From contig JAGHZR010000007.1 of NCBI GenBank assembly GCA_017745295.1, forward strand, positions 186,001 through 250,000: a stretch of 64,000 nt of DNA, read 5' to 3'. The DNA comes from Novosphingobium sp. (GTDB taxonomy: Bacteria; Pseudomonadota; Alphaproteobacteria; Sphingomonadales; Sphingomonadaceae). This document shows positions 47,865 to 56,638 of this stretch, in pieces. Position 1 is the first letter of the stretch; each line of letters begins with the position of its first letter. Below the pieces are notes generated by a model. That model was not told the DNA's origin and did no database searches. It saw nothing but the letters and a program-made list of their open reading frames with translations. The translations under genes were made by a program, and so were the position numbers.

Positions 47865-48788
47865 TTACAGCCGCAGGCCGGCGGTCTCGGGGAGACCGGC
47901 CATGAGGTTGAGGTTCTGCACCGCCGCGCCGCTGGCGCCCTTGCCGAGGTTGTCGAGCAGGGCGACCATGCGGGCCTGCGAACCGTCCTTCGCGCCGAGC
48001 ACCCGCAGGGTCAGCGTATCGACCGGCGCCATCGAGGCGCGCAGCAGCAGTTCGTCGGGCTGGTCGTCGACCACGGTGACGATCTCGCTGCCCGCATAGA
48101 ATTCGGCGAGCGCGGCGCGCAGCGCGGCCGGATCGCCCGCCTGCGGCATCATCGAGAGGTGCAGCGGCACTTCCACCAGCATGCCGCGATGCGCGGGAAC
48201 CACGGCCGGAGCGAAGATCGGCGCATTGGTCAGGCCGACATGCGCGGTCATTTCCGGCACATGCTTGTGGCCGAGCGCCAGGCCGTAGGCGCGGAAGGCG
48301 ATGTCGCGGTCTTCCTCGAAGTGCGCGATCAAGGCCTTGCCGCCGCCCGAATAGCCCGAGACGGCGTGGCAGACGTAAGGCCAGTCGGCAGGCAGCAGGC
48401 CAGCCTTCACCAGCGGCGCGACGAGGGCGATGAAGCCGGTCGGGTAGCAGCCGGGATTGCTGACGAAGCGCGCGGCGGCGACGGTCTCGCGGCCGACGAC
48501 TTCGGGAAACCCGTAAGTCCAGTCCGGCGCGACGCGGTGCGCCGAGGAGGCGTCGATCACGCGCGTCGTGTCATTGCGGATCATGCCGACGGCGGCCCTG
48601 GCGGCATCGTCGGGCAGGCAGAGGATCACGAAGTCCGCCGCATTCAGGGCTTCGGCGCGGGCGGCGTCGTCCTTGCGGCGGGCATCGTTGAGGACGATCA
48701 GCTCGAATTCGGCGCGGCCCGCGAGCCGTTCGGCGATTTCCAGGCCGGTGGTCCCGGCGGCGCCGTCGATGAAGACCGTCTTCGTCAT
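47865..48788 (-). CDS. argC: N-acetyl-gamma-glutamyl-phosphate reductase, type 2
   Basis: Third step of arginine synthesis: NADPH reduction of N-acetylglutamyl phosphate to the semialdehyde. The short form, 307 residues, has FIDGAAGTTGLEIAERL, the catalytic Cys in FVSNPGCYPTG and the His/Gly-rich HAVSGYSGGGK. Type-2 ArgC is typical of alphaproteobacteria. The ATG at 48788 shares its A with the stop of the preceding gene, so translation is coupled. Confidence 0.95.
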   Translation of the reverse strand: MTKTVFIDGAAGTTGLEIAERLAGRAEFELIVLNDARRKDDAARAEALNAADFVILCLPDDAARAAVGMIRNDTTRVIDASSAHRVAPDWTYGFPEVVGRETVAAARFVSNPGCYPTGFIALVAPLVKAGLLPADWPYVCHAVSGYSGGGKALIAHFEEDRDIAFRAYGLALGHKHVPEMTAHVGLTNAPIFAPAVVPAHRGMLVEVPLHLSMMPQAGDPAALRAALAEFYAGSEIVTVVDDQPDELLLRASMAPVDTLTLRVLGAKDGSQARMVALLDNLGKGASGAAVQNLNLMAGLPETAGLRL

Positions 48789-49087
48789 CAGGCCTGAGCC
48801 TCCAGAGTGTCGAGCAGGGCATAGCCGACCTGGCCGTCTTCGCCGAGCTGGCCCCAGGCCCAGGCACCGGCGATGTCGAGCACGTTGAACGTCTCGCCCG
48901 CCGGAAGCTCGCGAATCGCCTCGGCATCGGCGCGGCTCATCGCGCGCAGCACGGCGCCGGGCAGGACCTTGTGCGGCATCGGCACCGCATAGTGCGGCAC
49001 GAAATAGAGACCGGCCAGCTTGATATGCGCCAGATCGCCGCGCACGGGAAGGCATCCGGGATCCGCGGTCACGCTCGGCCCGGTCAT
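48788..49087 (-). CDS. Small SH3-domain protein
   Basis: 99 residues starting at MTGPSVTADPG. The second half is a bacterial SH3-like fold: FNVLDIAGAWAWGQLGEDGQVGYALL. The first half (GDLAHIKLAGLYFVPHYAVPM) looks like another beta-rich domain. No signal peptide from this start; the frame stays open to 49189 and gives a weak extension. It overlaps the argC start by one base, an unexplained pairing with an arginine gene. Function unknown. Confidence 0.75.
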   Translation of the reverse strand: MTGPSVTADPGCLPVRGDLAHIKLAGLYFVPHYAVPMPHKVLPGAVLRAMSRADAEAIRELPAGETFNVLDIAGAWAWGQLGEDGQVGYALLDTLEAQA

Positions 49088-49204
49088 GGCAAGCAGTCCA
49101 TCGATCCGGGGAGGGCGGGTATAGGAATCCTCAGTGGCCAACGCGGGTGCTACTCCAAATGCAAAGATGCGCGCGCTTAGCGGGGGCATGGCAAAGACGC
49201 AAGT

Positions 49205-50611
49205 TCAGCCGTGTTCGCCGGTGTAGCGCCGCTGCAACATCCGCCATGCCGCGCGCAGCCCGAGCGCGTCGCCGCCCTTGGGCCGACCGGGCTTGGCGGC
49301 GGGGCGCCAGGCGAAGGTATCGAAGTGCGCCCAGTCGAGGCCCTTGGGCACGAAGCGGTCCATGAACAGCGCTGCGGTGCTCGCCCCGGCAAAGCCGCTG
49401 GACCCGGCGTTGTTGATGTCGGCGATGTCCGATTTCAGGTATTCGCGGTAGCCGTCGTAGAGCGGCAGGCGCCAGCAGGGATCGTCCACCGCGAGACCGG
49501 CGTCGAGGATGTCCTGCGCGGTCTTGTCCTCACGGGTGAACAGCGCGGGCAGGTCCGGGCCGACGGCGACGCGGGCGGCGCCGGTCAATGTGGCGAAGTC
49601 GATCAGGAGTTCCGGCTCCTTCTCGCCCGCGCGGGTGAGCGCGTCGCCGAGGATCAGGCGGCCTTCGGCGTCGGTATTGCCGATCTCCACGGTGATCCCC
49701 GCGCGGCTGCGCAGCACGTCGCCGGGGCGGAAGGAATTGCCGGAGATCGCGTTTTCGACTGCCGGGATCACGAGATGCAGCCGCACCGGCAGCTTCGCGC
49801 CCATGATGAGGCGGGCGAGAGCGAGGGCATGAGCGGCGCCGCCCATGTCCTTCTTCATCAGCAACATGCCCGCGCCCGGCTTGATGTCGAGACCGCCCGA
49901 ATCGAAGCAGACGCCCTTGCCGACGACGGCGATCCTCGGATGCGTGGGATCGCCCCATTCCAACTCGATCAGGCGCGGAGCATGGGCGCGGCCTGCCGCG
50001 CGGCCGACCGCGTGGACCATCGGATATTCGCGTTCGAGCATCTCGCCGCGGGTGATTTTCACCTCGGCGCGGAAGGCCTTGGCCAGCGACTCGGCTTCCG
50101 ATTCGAGCTGGCCCGGACCCATGTCCTCGGCAGGCGTATTGACGAGATCGCGGACGAGCTCGATCGCCTCGGCCTCGGCGATCACGGCGTCGATCGCCTT
50201 GACTTCGGTGGTGAGGAGAATGCGCGGGCCTTCCTCGGAGGGTTCGGAAAGGTAGCGGTCGAAGCTGTACTGTCCCGCGATCCAGCCGAGCGCGGCCTTT
50301 CCGGGCTCACCGGAGGCGCGGCGGTAGGTTCCGGCGGGGAGCACATCGGCCAGCTTCGCGAGGCACCAGGTGGAGAGCGCGGCGGGATCCGCCACGCCCG
50401 CGACGACGAACCAGCCGTCGCCGTCTGGCAGGATCGCGTGACTGCCGGCGCTGCCGGTGAACTTCTGCGCTTCGAGCGCGGCGCGCTGGGGAACCGACAG
50501 GCCTTTGATGAATTGCTCCAGTCCGTCCCCGGTCCCGTCTTTCCTGACGAGATGGATGGCGACGGCCTTCTGGCCGCGATCGGGCTGAATCAATGCGTTC
50601 TTGTCGGTCAT
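49205..50611 (-). CDS. Leucyl aminopeptidase family protein (M17)
   Basis: A 468-residue cytosolic aminopeptidase with two metal ions. The peptidase M17 signature NTDAEGRL is exact; metal and catalytic residues appear in VVGKGVCFDSGGLDIKPG, LMKKDMGGAAH and DFATLTGAARVAVG. The N-terminal domain is shortened and acidic compared with PepA. Start at the ATG at 50611; upstream the frame continues but into the leader of the DUF4163 gene on the other strand. Confidence 0.93.
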   Translation of the reverse strand: MTDKNALIQPDRGQKAVAIHLVRKDGTGDGLEQFIKGLSVPQRAALEAQKFTGSAGSHAILPDGDGWFVVAGVADPAALSTWCLAKLADVLPAGTYRRASGEPGKAALGWIAGQYSFDRYLSEPSEEGPRILLTTEVKAIDAVIAEAEAIELVRDLVNTPAEDMGPGQLESEAESLAKAFRAEVKITRGEMLEREYPMVHAVGRAAGRAHAPRLIELEWGDPTHPRIAVVGKGVCFDSGGLDIKPGAGMLLMKKDMGGAAHALALARLIMGAKLPVRLHLVIPAVENAISGNSFRPGDVLRSRAGITVEIGNTDAEGRLILGDALTRAGEKEPELLIDFATLTGAARVAVGPDLPALFTREDKTAQDILDAGLAVDDPCWRLPLYDGYREYLKSDIADINNAGSSGFAGASTAALFMDRFVPKGLDWAHFDTFAWRPAAKPGRPKGGDALGLRAAWRMLQRRYTGEHG

Positions 50612-50656
50612 GGTTCCATTCTCTAGCCTTGCCGCAAGCATGAGCCGAGAGGGAAA

Positions 50657-51502
50657 ATGATGCGATCTGGTGCTTGGTATCTTGTCTCCATTGCAAGCGC
50701 GGCCTTGCTGGTGAGCAGCTGCAAGGGCGATAAGCCCGCTCCTGCGGCGTCGGAAACCGCCGCGAGCAAGGTGGAGACGGCGAGCGAAGCCGCTTCCGAG
50801 CCTGCCTCCGAAGCCAGCGAAGTCCCGGTCGGCGGCGGACGCGCGGAAAAGGTGGAGAACGATACGTACGAGTTCAGCTACGCTTATCCCGATGCCGCAG
50901 GCGCGATTCCGGGGCTGAAGGCGAACCTCGACAAGCAGCTTGCGGCATCGCGTGCGGATCTTGCGAGCAGCGCGAAGGAAGGGCAGGCCGACGCGAAGAA
51001 GAATGACTTCCCTTACCACGCCTACAGCTACGGCGAGGAATGGAAGGTCGTCACCAGCCTGCCCGGCTGGCTCTCGCTTTCCTCGGAGACCTATACATAT
51101 TCGGGCGGCGCGCATGGCATGACCACGTTCGATGCCCTGCTATGGGACCGCCATGCCGACGCGGCCAAGAAGCCCATCGACCTCTTCACCAGCAAGGAAG
51201 CGCTGTCGAAGGCGATCCGTACCCCGTTCTGCGTCGCGCTCGACAAGGAGCGGGTCAAGAAGCGCGGAGGCCCAATCGACAAGAGCGACGAGATGTTCTC
51301 CGAATGCATCGATCCGGTCGAGCAGGTGGTGATCCTGGGTTCGACCAACCGGCAGACGTTCGACCGTATCGGCCTGCTGGTGGCACCCTACAATGCCGGG
51401 CCTTATGCCGAGGGCAGCTACGAGGTGACGGTGCCGGTGACCGGCGCGGTCATGGCGGCGCTGAAACCGCAGTATCGGTCGAGTTTCTCGGTGGGGAAGT
51501 AA
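50657..51502 (+). CDS. DUF4163/DUF3298 lipoprotein
   Basis: 281 residues; lipoprotein signal with Cys at residue 22 (ALLVSSC). An Ala/Ser/Glu-rich linker (about 28-60) with ETASEAASEPASEASE leads to the paired DUF4163 and DUF3298 domains (YAYPDAAGAIPGLKANLDKQL, YTYSGGAHGMTTFDALLWD, the last a DUF3298 hallmark). Related to RsiV-type domains, which bind lysozyme or cell-wall compounds; function here unknown. Divergent from the M17 gene, and followed by a strong terminator. Confidence 0.8.
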   Translation: MMRSGAWYLVSIASAALLVSSCKGDKPAPAASETAASKVETASEAASEPASEASEVPVGGGRAEKVENDTYEFSYAYPDAAGAIPGLKANLDKQLAASRADLASSAKEGQADAKKNDFPYHAYSYGEEWKVVTSLPGWLSLSSETYTYSGGAHGMTTFDALLWDRHADAAKKPIDLFTSKEALSKAIRTPFCVALDKERVKKRGGPIDKSDEMFSECIDPVEQVVILGSTNRQTFDRIGLLVAPYNAGPYAEGSYEVTVPVTGAVMAALKPQYRSSFSVGK

Positions 51503-51513
51503 GAGGTCGTTTG

Positions 51514-51536
51514 AAAAATGCCCGAGGGGCATTTTT
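51514..51536 (+). terminator. Rho-independent terminator
   Basis: AAAAATGCCC (51514-51523), GAG loop, GGGCATTTTT (51527-51536): ten perfect pairs with the T-run as part of the stem. It lies 12 bases past the DUF4163 stop. Confidence 0.9.
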
Positions 51537-51596
51537 GAGCGGCACCGGCCCACTCCTGATCTCGCAATTTGCGCGCGCAATCGTTATGTAGGCTCC

Positions 51597-52427
51597 ATGA
51601 CCGAATACCAGATCGTCGAACCCGGAAGTGAAACCGTCCTGCGTGACGGCACCATCAAGCTGCACGGCCCCGAGGGCTTCGAGGGCATGCGCAAGGCAGG
51701 CCGCCTAGCCGCCATGATCCTCGACGAGATCGCGCCGATGGTGCAGCCCGGCGTCACCACCGCCGCCATCGACGACAAGGTTCGCGAACTGACGCTGGAT
51801 GGCGGCGCCGTTCCTGCCACGCTCGGCTACCGGGGCTATGCACATTCGTGCTGCATCTCGATCAACCATGTCGTCTGCCACGGCATCCCGTCCGAAAAGA
51901 CGATCAAGGACGGCGATATCGTCAATATCGACGTGACCCCGCTGCTGGACGGTTGGCACGGCGACACCAGCCGCATGTATCTGGCTGGCGACGTCTCGCT
52001 GAAGGCACGCCGTCTGGTCGACGTGACTTACGAATGCCTGATGATCGGCATCGAACAGGCCAAGCCCGGCAACCGCGTGGGTGACATCGGGGCGGCGATC
52101 CAGGCTTATGCCGAATCGTTCCGCTACGGCGTCGTGCGCGAGTTCTGCGGCCATGGTCTCGGCCGTCTGTTCCATGATGCGCCTGAAGTGGTCCATGCCG
52201 GTCGTCCCGGCACCGGTCCGCTGCTCAAGCCCGGCATGTTCATGACCATCGAGCCGATGATCAACCTCGGCAAGCCGCCGGTGAAGCTGCTTGCCGACGG
52301 CTGGACGGCGGTGACGCGCGACAAGTCGCTGTCGGCGCAGTTCGAGCACTCTATCGGCATTACCGAGACTGGGTGTGAGATCTTCACGAGCAGTTCCAAG
52401 GGACTGCACAAGCCGCCTTACGCCTGA
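51597..52427 (+). CDS. map: Methionine aminopeptidase, type I
   Basis: Removes the initiator Met from new proteins. 276 residues, with a slightly long N-terminus. The metal and active-site residues are visible: His in NHVVCHGIPS, two Asp in NIDVTPLLDGWHGDTSRMY, His in GHGLGRLFHD, Glu in TIEPMINLG and Glu in FEHSIGIT. Start at the first ATG. It is downstream of a terminator and so has its own promoter; a repeated terminator sits about 175 bases on. Confidence 0.96.
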   Translation: MTEYQIVEPGSETVLRDGTIKLHGPEGFEGMRKAGRLAAMILDEIAPMVQPGVTTAAIDDKVRELTLDGGAVPATLGYRGYAHSCCISINHVVCHGIPSEKTIKDGDIVNIDVTPLLDGWHGDTSRMYLAGDVSLKARRLVDVTYECLMIGIEQAKPGNRVGDIGAAIQAYAESFRYGVVREFCGHGLGRLFHDAPEVVHAGRPGTGPLLKPGMFMTIEPMINLGKPPVKLLADGWTAVTRDKSLSAQFEHSIGITETGCEIFTSSSKGLHKPPYA

Positions 52428-52589
52428 TTTTTGCGAAGGAGGGGCGTTCTTCTCCTGGTTTGCGCTTTCATTGTGCCACTCCACCCCGGTTTAACCGGCG
52501 GAATGGATGCTGAACCGCGCGCAAAGCGCCGCAGGCTATAAAGGTCGTTTCCCGCAAGGAGCGCACCCCGTTGCTGCGCGCGCGGGGTA

Positions 52590-52630
52590 GACAGTCTTGG
52601 GGGTGCAGGGGGCTAAGCTCCCCTGCTTTT
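52590..52630 (+). terminator. Repeated terminator element
   Basis: GCAGGGG (52605-52611) with CCCCTGC (52620-52626), then TTTT. The lead TAGACAGTCTTGGGGGTGCA is nearly the same as at 29195-29230. It lies past map and 15 bases before the stop of the convergent gene, the same relative place as the first copy. Confidence 0.7.
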
Positions 52631-52644
52631 CTCTTTCTGCCCCT

Positions 52645-53988
52645 TCAAGCCGCCAGAGCCGCAGACGGCTTACTCAGCAGCGCAAGCAGCGAAATGCGGT
52701 TGAAGAACCACATGCGTTGCAGTTCGAGGCCGCTGTATTTCCGCAGGGTGTTGGCGAAAGTATAGGGCGTGTACCAGACGTTGTGGTCGGGGTGGACGCC
52801 TTCGAGGAAGGTCTCGGTTTCCGGCACATAGTCGAAGTGGCGGGCGCGGCACTGGAAGGCGTCGGGCACGGAAATGAGGAAGAGGCCAGCGTCCACCGCC
52901 TCGATCCGGCCGAGGAAGTCGGAAACGTCGGGGACGTGTTCCATGACTTCGGGGACGAGCACCACGTCGTAGCGGTCGGTCACTTGCGCGAAATCGGTGA
53001 AGAGCTGTCCTTCCACGAAGGGTCGCAGCTGTTCGAGTGCCTCGCCGTGGGGATCGAGTCCGTCGAGCCGGGCGCAGTGCGCTTCGAGGCGGACGTGGAG
53101 GGAAGTGCGCGGATCGGTGATCGGCCAGTCCGCGCAGCCGACGTGGAGCACACGCTGGCCGGATAGCAGGCTGGCGAAGACCTCCATCCGGTCCAGCGAG
53201 GCGAGTTCCGATCCTACCGGCACGCGCTGGAGGAAATAGGGCGCGTGGATGCGTTCGAGGGGCGAGCTTTCGGGCGGTTCGGGGCCAAGTGGCGGAGATG
53301 GTGGTGGCGGGGATGGCGGCGGCGAAGGCGGCGGCGGGGATGCGATCTCGCGCACGTCGGCCTTATGGATGTCCGCGTAAGTGCGCAGCGTCGAGCCCCA
53401 GAGCTGGTGCGCATAGACCGGATCGCGGCCTTCGTAAGTGACGCCGGTGAAGTGGCGCGGGATGAACGTGTGGCTGGGGTAGATCCGCAGCGGGGTATAG
53501 GCGAACTTGCGGTAGCAGTCGGTCAGGCGCTGCGGTCCCACGGTCTTCCACGCCATGTCCTCGACCACCGAGGGGCTTGCGGCGATGTCCTCGACGATCC
53601 GCTTCACGAAAGCATTGCCTGCCTCGCAGCCGAAATAGCCTGCCGCGATCAGGCCGGGGCGGGCGATCTCGCTTTCCCAGCAGGCGAAGGCCTCGCAGTC
53701 GAGCAGGTCCTCATCGAGTGGGCGCAGGCAGATGGAATCGGCATCGAAGACCAGTCCGCCGTGTTCGAGCAGGATTTCCCAGCGCATCATATCGGCCACG
53801 CCGTTGAGTTCGCGCGGGGCCATTGCGGCCATGTGGCGGGCGTTGATCCAGTCGCGCCCTTCCAACTCGGCATTGCCCCAGAGGCGGAATTCCCAGTCGG
53901 GATGGGCTTCCTGCCAGGTCCGGATGCAATTGTCGGGGCGGCGGGATTCGTCGCCGACCCAGATGAAATGGAAGCATTTCGGAATCAT
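52645..53988 (-). CDS. Glycosyltransferase-methyltransferase fusion with polyproline linker
   Basis: 447 residues in three parts. Residues 1 to about 210 are a GT32-like sugar transferase of the DXD type: IPKCFHFIWVGDE at the start, LEHGGLVFDADSICLRPL (DAD at 82-84) and later the AAGYFGCEAGN stretch. Residues 218-239 are a Pro/Ser linker (PPPPSPPPSPPPPSPP). Residues 250-447 are a class I methyltransferase: VLHVGCADWPITD as motif I, DVVLVPEVMEHVPDV, and later HPDHNVWYTPYTF. The motif I loop is GCADWP rather than GxGxG, which is common in this clade. Probably builds or caps a surface glycan (inference). It stands alone, convergent with map. Confidence 0.8.
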   Translation of the reverse strand: MIPKCFHFIWVGDESRRPDNCIRTWQEAHPDWEFRLWGNAELEGRDWINARHMAAMAPRELNGVADMMRWEILLEHGGLVFDADSICLRPLDEDLLDCEAFACWESEIARPGLIAAGYFGCEAGNAFVKRIVEDIAASPSVVEDMAWKTVGPQRLTDCYRKFAYTPLRIYPSHTFIPRHFTGVTYEGRDPVYAHQLWGSTLRTYADIHKADVREIASPPPPSPPPSPPPPSPPLGPEPPESSPLERIHAPYFLQRVPVGSELASLDRMEVFASLLSGQRVLHVGCADWPITDPRTSLHVRLEAHCARLDGLDPHGEALEQLRPFVEGQLFTDFAQVTDRYDVVLVPEVMEHVPDVSDFLGRIEAVDAGLFLISVPDAFQCRARHFDYVPETETFLEGVHPDHNVWYTPYTFANTLRKYSGLELQRMWFFNRISLLALLSKPSAALAA

Positions 53989-54082
53989 CGCGGCGTTTCC
54001 CGGCGGACGAGGGGTGTCCCTTCCGGGGCTAAGGCGACAGAGTGAAGCAAGTCCGAAGGCGGGCTAGGCATTCACGCGTAAA

Positions 54083-54115
54083 TGGGCCTGCTCACGGGGG
54101 AACGGAGCAGGCCCA
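54083..54115. other. Hairpin in the gap between the fusion gene and tonB
   Basis: TGGGCCTGCTC (54083-54093) with GAGCAGGCCCA (54105-54115), an 11-base perfect stem with an 11-base loop. It lies past the tonB gene and about 95 bases upstream of the fusion gene's start. No U-tract. Confidence 0.5.
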
Positions 54116-54145
54116 TCCCCCTCCGGGAGAGGGAGAAGCGATCAG

Positions 54146-54183
54146 CCGGAGCGGCACGCAAGTGCGGAAGTGTGCCGCTCCGG
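54146..54183 (-). terminator. Hairpin terminator after tonB
   Basis: CCGGAGCGGCAC (54146-54157) with GTGCCGCTCCGG (54172-54183), a 12-base stem with a 14-base loop, 27 bases past the tonB stop. No clear U-tract on the minus strand. Confidence 0.55.
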
Positions 54184-54209
54184 GCGGGCGACCTCCGGGG
54201 GTTTCGAGG

Positions 54210-54908
54210 TCAGTCCCGCGGGATGATCCAACGGATCGTCCCCAGGTAATTGCCGGCGACCGGCTGGCCGTCGGCATTGGTGGCCGGTTCGAACCGGGCA
54301 CGCCTGCTGACATATTTGCAGGTGGCCTCGTCGAGGCCGGTATAGCCGCTCGACGCGACGATGGTGCACTGGCCGACGCGGCCGCGCTCATCGATGTCGA
54401 GCCTGAAACGGACGCTGCCCTGGTGTTCGGCGCGCAAGTCGGCGGTGGGATAGTCCTGCGTCGTCACCCAGCCGGAGGCCGCATTGCGCGGCAGGGCGCC
54501 CTTGGGCTGGAACCGGGCCGGAGTTTCGGTCGGCGTTGGGAGGGCGATGGCGACCCTCTCCGTCTCGAACGCGGTCGGGGTGGCGGTGGGGGTGGTCGTC
54601 GCAACCTGGACCGGATCGTTCACCGGAACCGGAATGCGCGGCGCGGGCGCGGTCAGCAGCGGCTGGTCCACCGGCTGATCGGGCTGAACTTTGGGTTCGG
54701 GCGGCGGCGGCATGGGAATGGGTTCGAGCTTGATCTGCGTGGCTTCGGTATGCTTGGGCGGATCGCTCTTGAGCATGGTGACGGCAAAACCGTTGACGAG
54801 AGCAAGCACAAGCCCGCCCTGAATCAAGGCCACTATGCCGCCGGTCAGGGCCTTTTGATTGGCGTTGGCCCCGTAGCTTTCTGTGGAATGTCGATCGGCG
54901 TAGGACAT
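54210..54908 (-). CDS. TonB-family energy transducer
   Basis: 232 residues: an N-terminal membrane anchor (GGIVALIQGGLVLALVNGFAVTML), a Pro-rich periplasmic spacer (EPIPMPPPPEPKVQPDQP to about 115, then Thr/Pro-rich), and a C-terminal TonB domain (GSVRFRLDIDERGRVGQCTIVASSGYTGLDEATCKYVSRRARFEPA). It couples proton-motive force to outer-membrane receptors. AAAGGA lies before the ATG at 54908. No ExbB/ExbD gene is next to it. Confidence 0.88.
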   Translation of the reverse strand: MSYADRHSTESYGANANQKALTGGIVALIQGGLVLALVNGFAVTMLKSDPPKHTEATQIKLEPIPMPPPPEPKVQPDQPVDQPLLTAPAPRIPVPVNDPVQVATTTPTATPTAFETERVAIALPTPTETPARFQPKGALPRNAASGWVTTQDYPTADLRAEHQGSVRFRLDIDERGRVGQCTIVASSGYTGLDEATCKYVSRRARFEPATNADGQPVAGNYLGTIRWIIPRD

Positions 54909-55049
54909 CGGCAATCCTTTCCCATGGGTGCACCGCGTTCTTGCGACGCCTGCTTGCGGTTCATCGCAAGTCCGGTACACTTCATGGATAGAAGATTATC
55001 ACGAACCGGTCCGATTCAAACGAATTTATATTAAGCGGGACATCTATTT

Positions 55050-55078
55050 AACCAAGCTAGGTGATCATCGTCTTGGTT
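55050..55078 (-). terminator. Weak hairpin after rpoN
   Basis: AACCAAG (55050-55056) with CTTGGTT (55072-55078), a seven-base stem with a 15-base loop, in an AT-rich patch (55021-55050) between rpoN and tonB. On the minus strand UUAAAUAG follows, so weak termination of rpoN is possible; the same patch may hold the tonB promoter. Confidence 0.35.
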
Positions 55079-55088
55079 AGTGCCTCGC

Positions 55089-56582
55089 TCAACGAACCGC
55101 GGCGATGGCCTTCTGTCTGCGGCGCTGCACCGAACTGCCGAGGCCGATAGCCTCGCGATACTTTGCCACCGTGCGGCGGGCGAGTTCGAAGCCCTTGCCC
55201 TTGAGCAAGTCCACCAGCGTATCGTCGGAGAGGATCGCCTTGGGGTCTTCGGCATCGATCAGCTGGCGTATCGCCGCCTTCACCGCCTCGGCCGACGCAC
55301 CCTCACCGCTTGCCGCCGCCACGCCGGAGGTGAAGAAGAACTTCAGCTCGTAGGTGCCGCGCGGGCAGTTCAGGTACTTGTTGGAGGTCACCCGGCTGAC
55401 GGTCGATTCGTGCATGCCGATGGCCTCGGCCACGGTGCGCAGGGTGAGCGGGCGAAGCTGCGACACGCCCTGGCGGAAGAAGCCTTCCTGCTGCTTCACC
55501 AGTTCGCTGGCGACCTTGAGGATGGTCTTCTGCCGCTGGTCCAACGCTTTTATCAGCCAGTTGGCGTCGGCCAGCTTGTCGGAAAGCCAGGAGCGCGAGG
55601 TCTTGTCGGGGCAATTGCCCTTGAGTTCGACGTAATAGCTGCGGTTGACGATCAGGCGCGGCAGGCTCGCCTGGTTGACTGCCACGTTCCAGCCACCATC
55701 GGCGCGCGCGGTGACGAGGATGTCGGGCGTCACCGCCGCGCTCGTCTCGCCGCCGAAGCGCAGGCCGGGCTTGGGGTCGTAGCCGCGCAGTTCGGCCAGC
55801 ATGTCGGCGAAGTCCTCATCATCCACGCAGCAGAGCCGCTTGAGCCGGGCGAGATCGCCGCGCGCCAGCAGGTCGAGGTTCTCGATCAGGCGGGCCATGC
55901 AGGGGTCGTGGCGGTCGGCCTCGCGGGCCTGGAGGGCGATGCATTCGGACAAGGTGCGGGCGCCGACGCCGGTGGGGTCGAGCGTCTGCACGACGGCGAG
56001 CGCGGCTTCGGCCGCTTCGCGCTCGACGCCGAGGTCTTGCGCCACTTCGAGGAGGGTGATCGGCAGGTAGCCCGCGTCGTCGAGCTGGCCGATGATGTAA
56101 CGGGCGATGGCGGCGATCAGCGGGTCGGCGGTGGCAGGGCCGACTTGCGCTTCCAGATGGGCGGTGAGCGAGGTTTCGCCGCTGCCGCGCTCGTCTATCC
56201 TGGCGTCGATGCCGGGCAGGTCCTCGCCGGAACCGGATCGCACATCGGCGGACCATTCGCCGGTGTCGCGGTCGCGATCGAGGGCGGTGGCGTCGATATC
56301 GAGCGGCCGGTCATCCTCGCCGCGCCCTTCGCCGATCAGCCGGTCCACCGGCGAATCTTCGAGCGTGGTGCGGCGGGCTTCTTCCGGGGGTTCGCCCGCT
56401 TCGGGTGCGGTGGGTGCCGGTTCGCCGCCAAGGTCCAGCAGCGGATTGGCTTCCAGGGACTCGCCGATGAAAGCCTCGATTTCGAGGTTGGACAGCGCCA
56501 GCAGCTTGATTGCCTGCTGGAGCTGCGGCGTCATCACCAAGGACTGACTTTGCCTGAGATCCAGGCGAGGCCCCAGCGCCAT
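55089..56582 (-). CDS. rpoN: RNA polymerase sigma-54 factor
   Basis: 497 residues, normal size. Region I is a Gln/Leu-rich start (LDLRQSQSLVMTPQLQQAIKLLALSNLE), then an acidic region II (about 60-110), the core-binding and DNA-binding domain with a helix-turn-helix (LRTVAEAIGMHESTVSRVTSNKYL), and the RpoN box ARRTVAKYRE near the C-terminus. It directs RNA polymerase to -24/-12 promoters; one candidate lies before glnB. It follows lptB, as is usual, but hpf and ptsN, often next, are absent here. Confidence 0.97.
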   Translation of the reverse strand: MALGPRLDLRQSQSLVMTPQLQQAIKLLALSNLEIEAFIGESLEANPLLDLGGEPAPTAPEAGEPPEEARRTTLEDSPVDRLIGEGRGEDDRPLDIDATALDRDRDTGEWSADVRSGSGEDLPGIDARIDERGSGETSLTAHLEAQVGPATADPLIAAIARYIIGQLDDAGYLPITLLEVAQDLGVEREAAEAALAVVQTLDPTGVGARTLSECIALQAREADRHDPCMARLIENLDLLARGDLARLKRLCCVDDEDFADMLAELRGYDPKPGLRFGGETSAAVTPDILVTARADGGWNVAVNQASLPRLIVNRSYYVELKGNCPDKTSRSWLSDKLADANWLIKALDQRQKTILKVASELVKQQEGFFRQGVSQLRPLTLRTVAEAIGMHESTVSRVTSNKYLNCPRGTYELKFFFTSGVAAASGEGASAEAVKAAIRQLIDAEDPKAILSDDTLVDLLKGKGFELARRTVAKYREAIGLGSSVQRRRQKAIAAVR

Positions 56583-56638
56583 GGTCTAGCGGACCTGCGA
56601 ACAGGAGCCTTTCGACAGGCGTAAGCCTGCCGCGAGCA

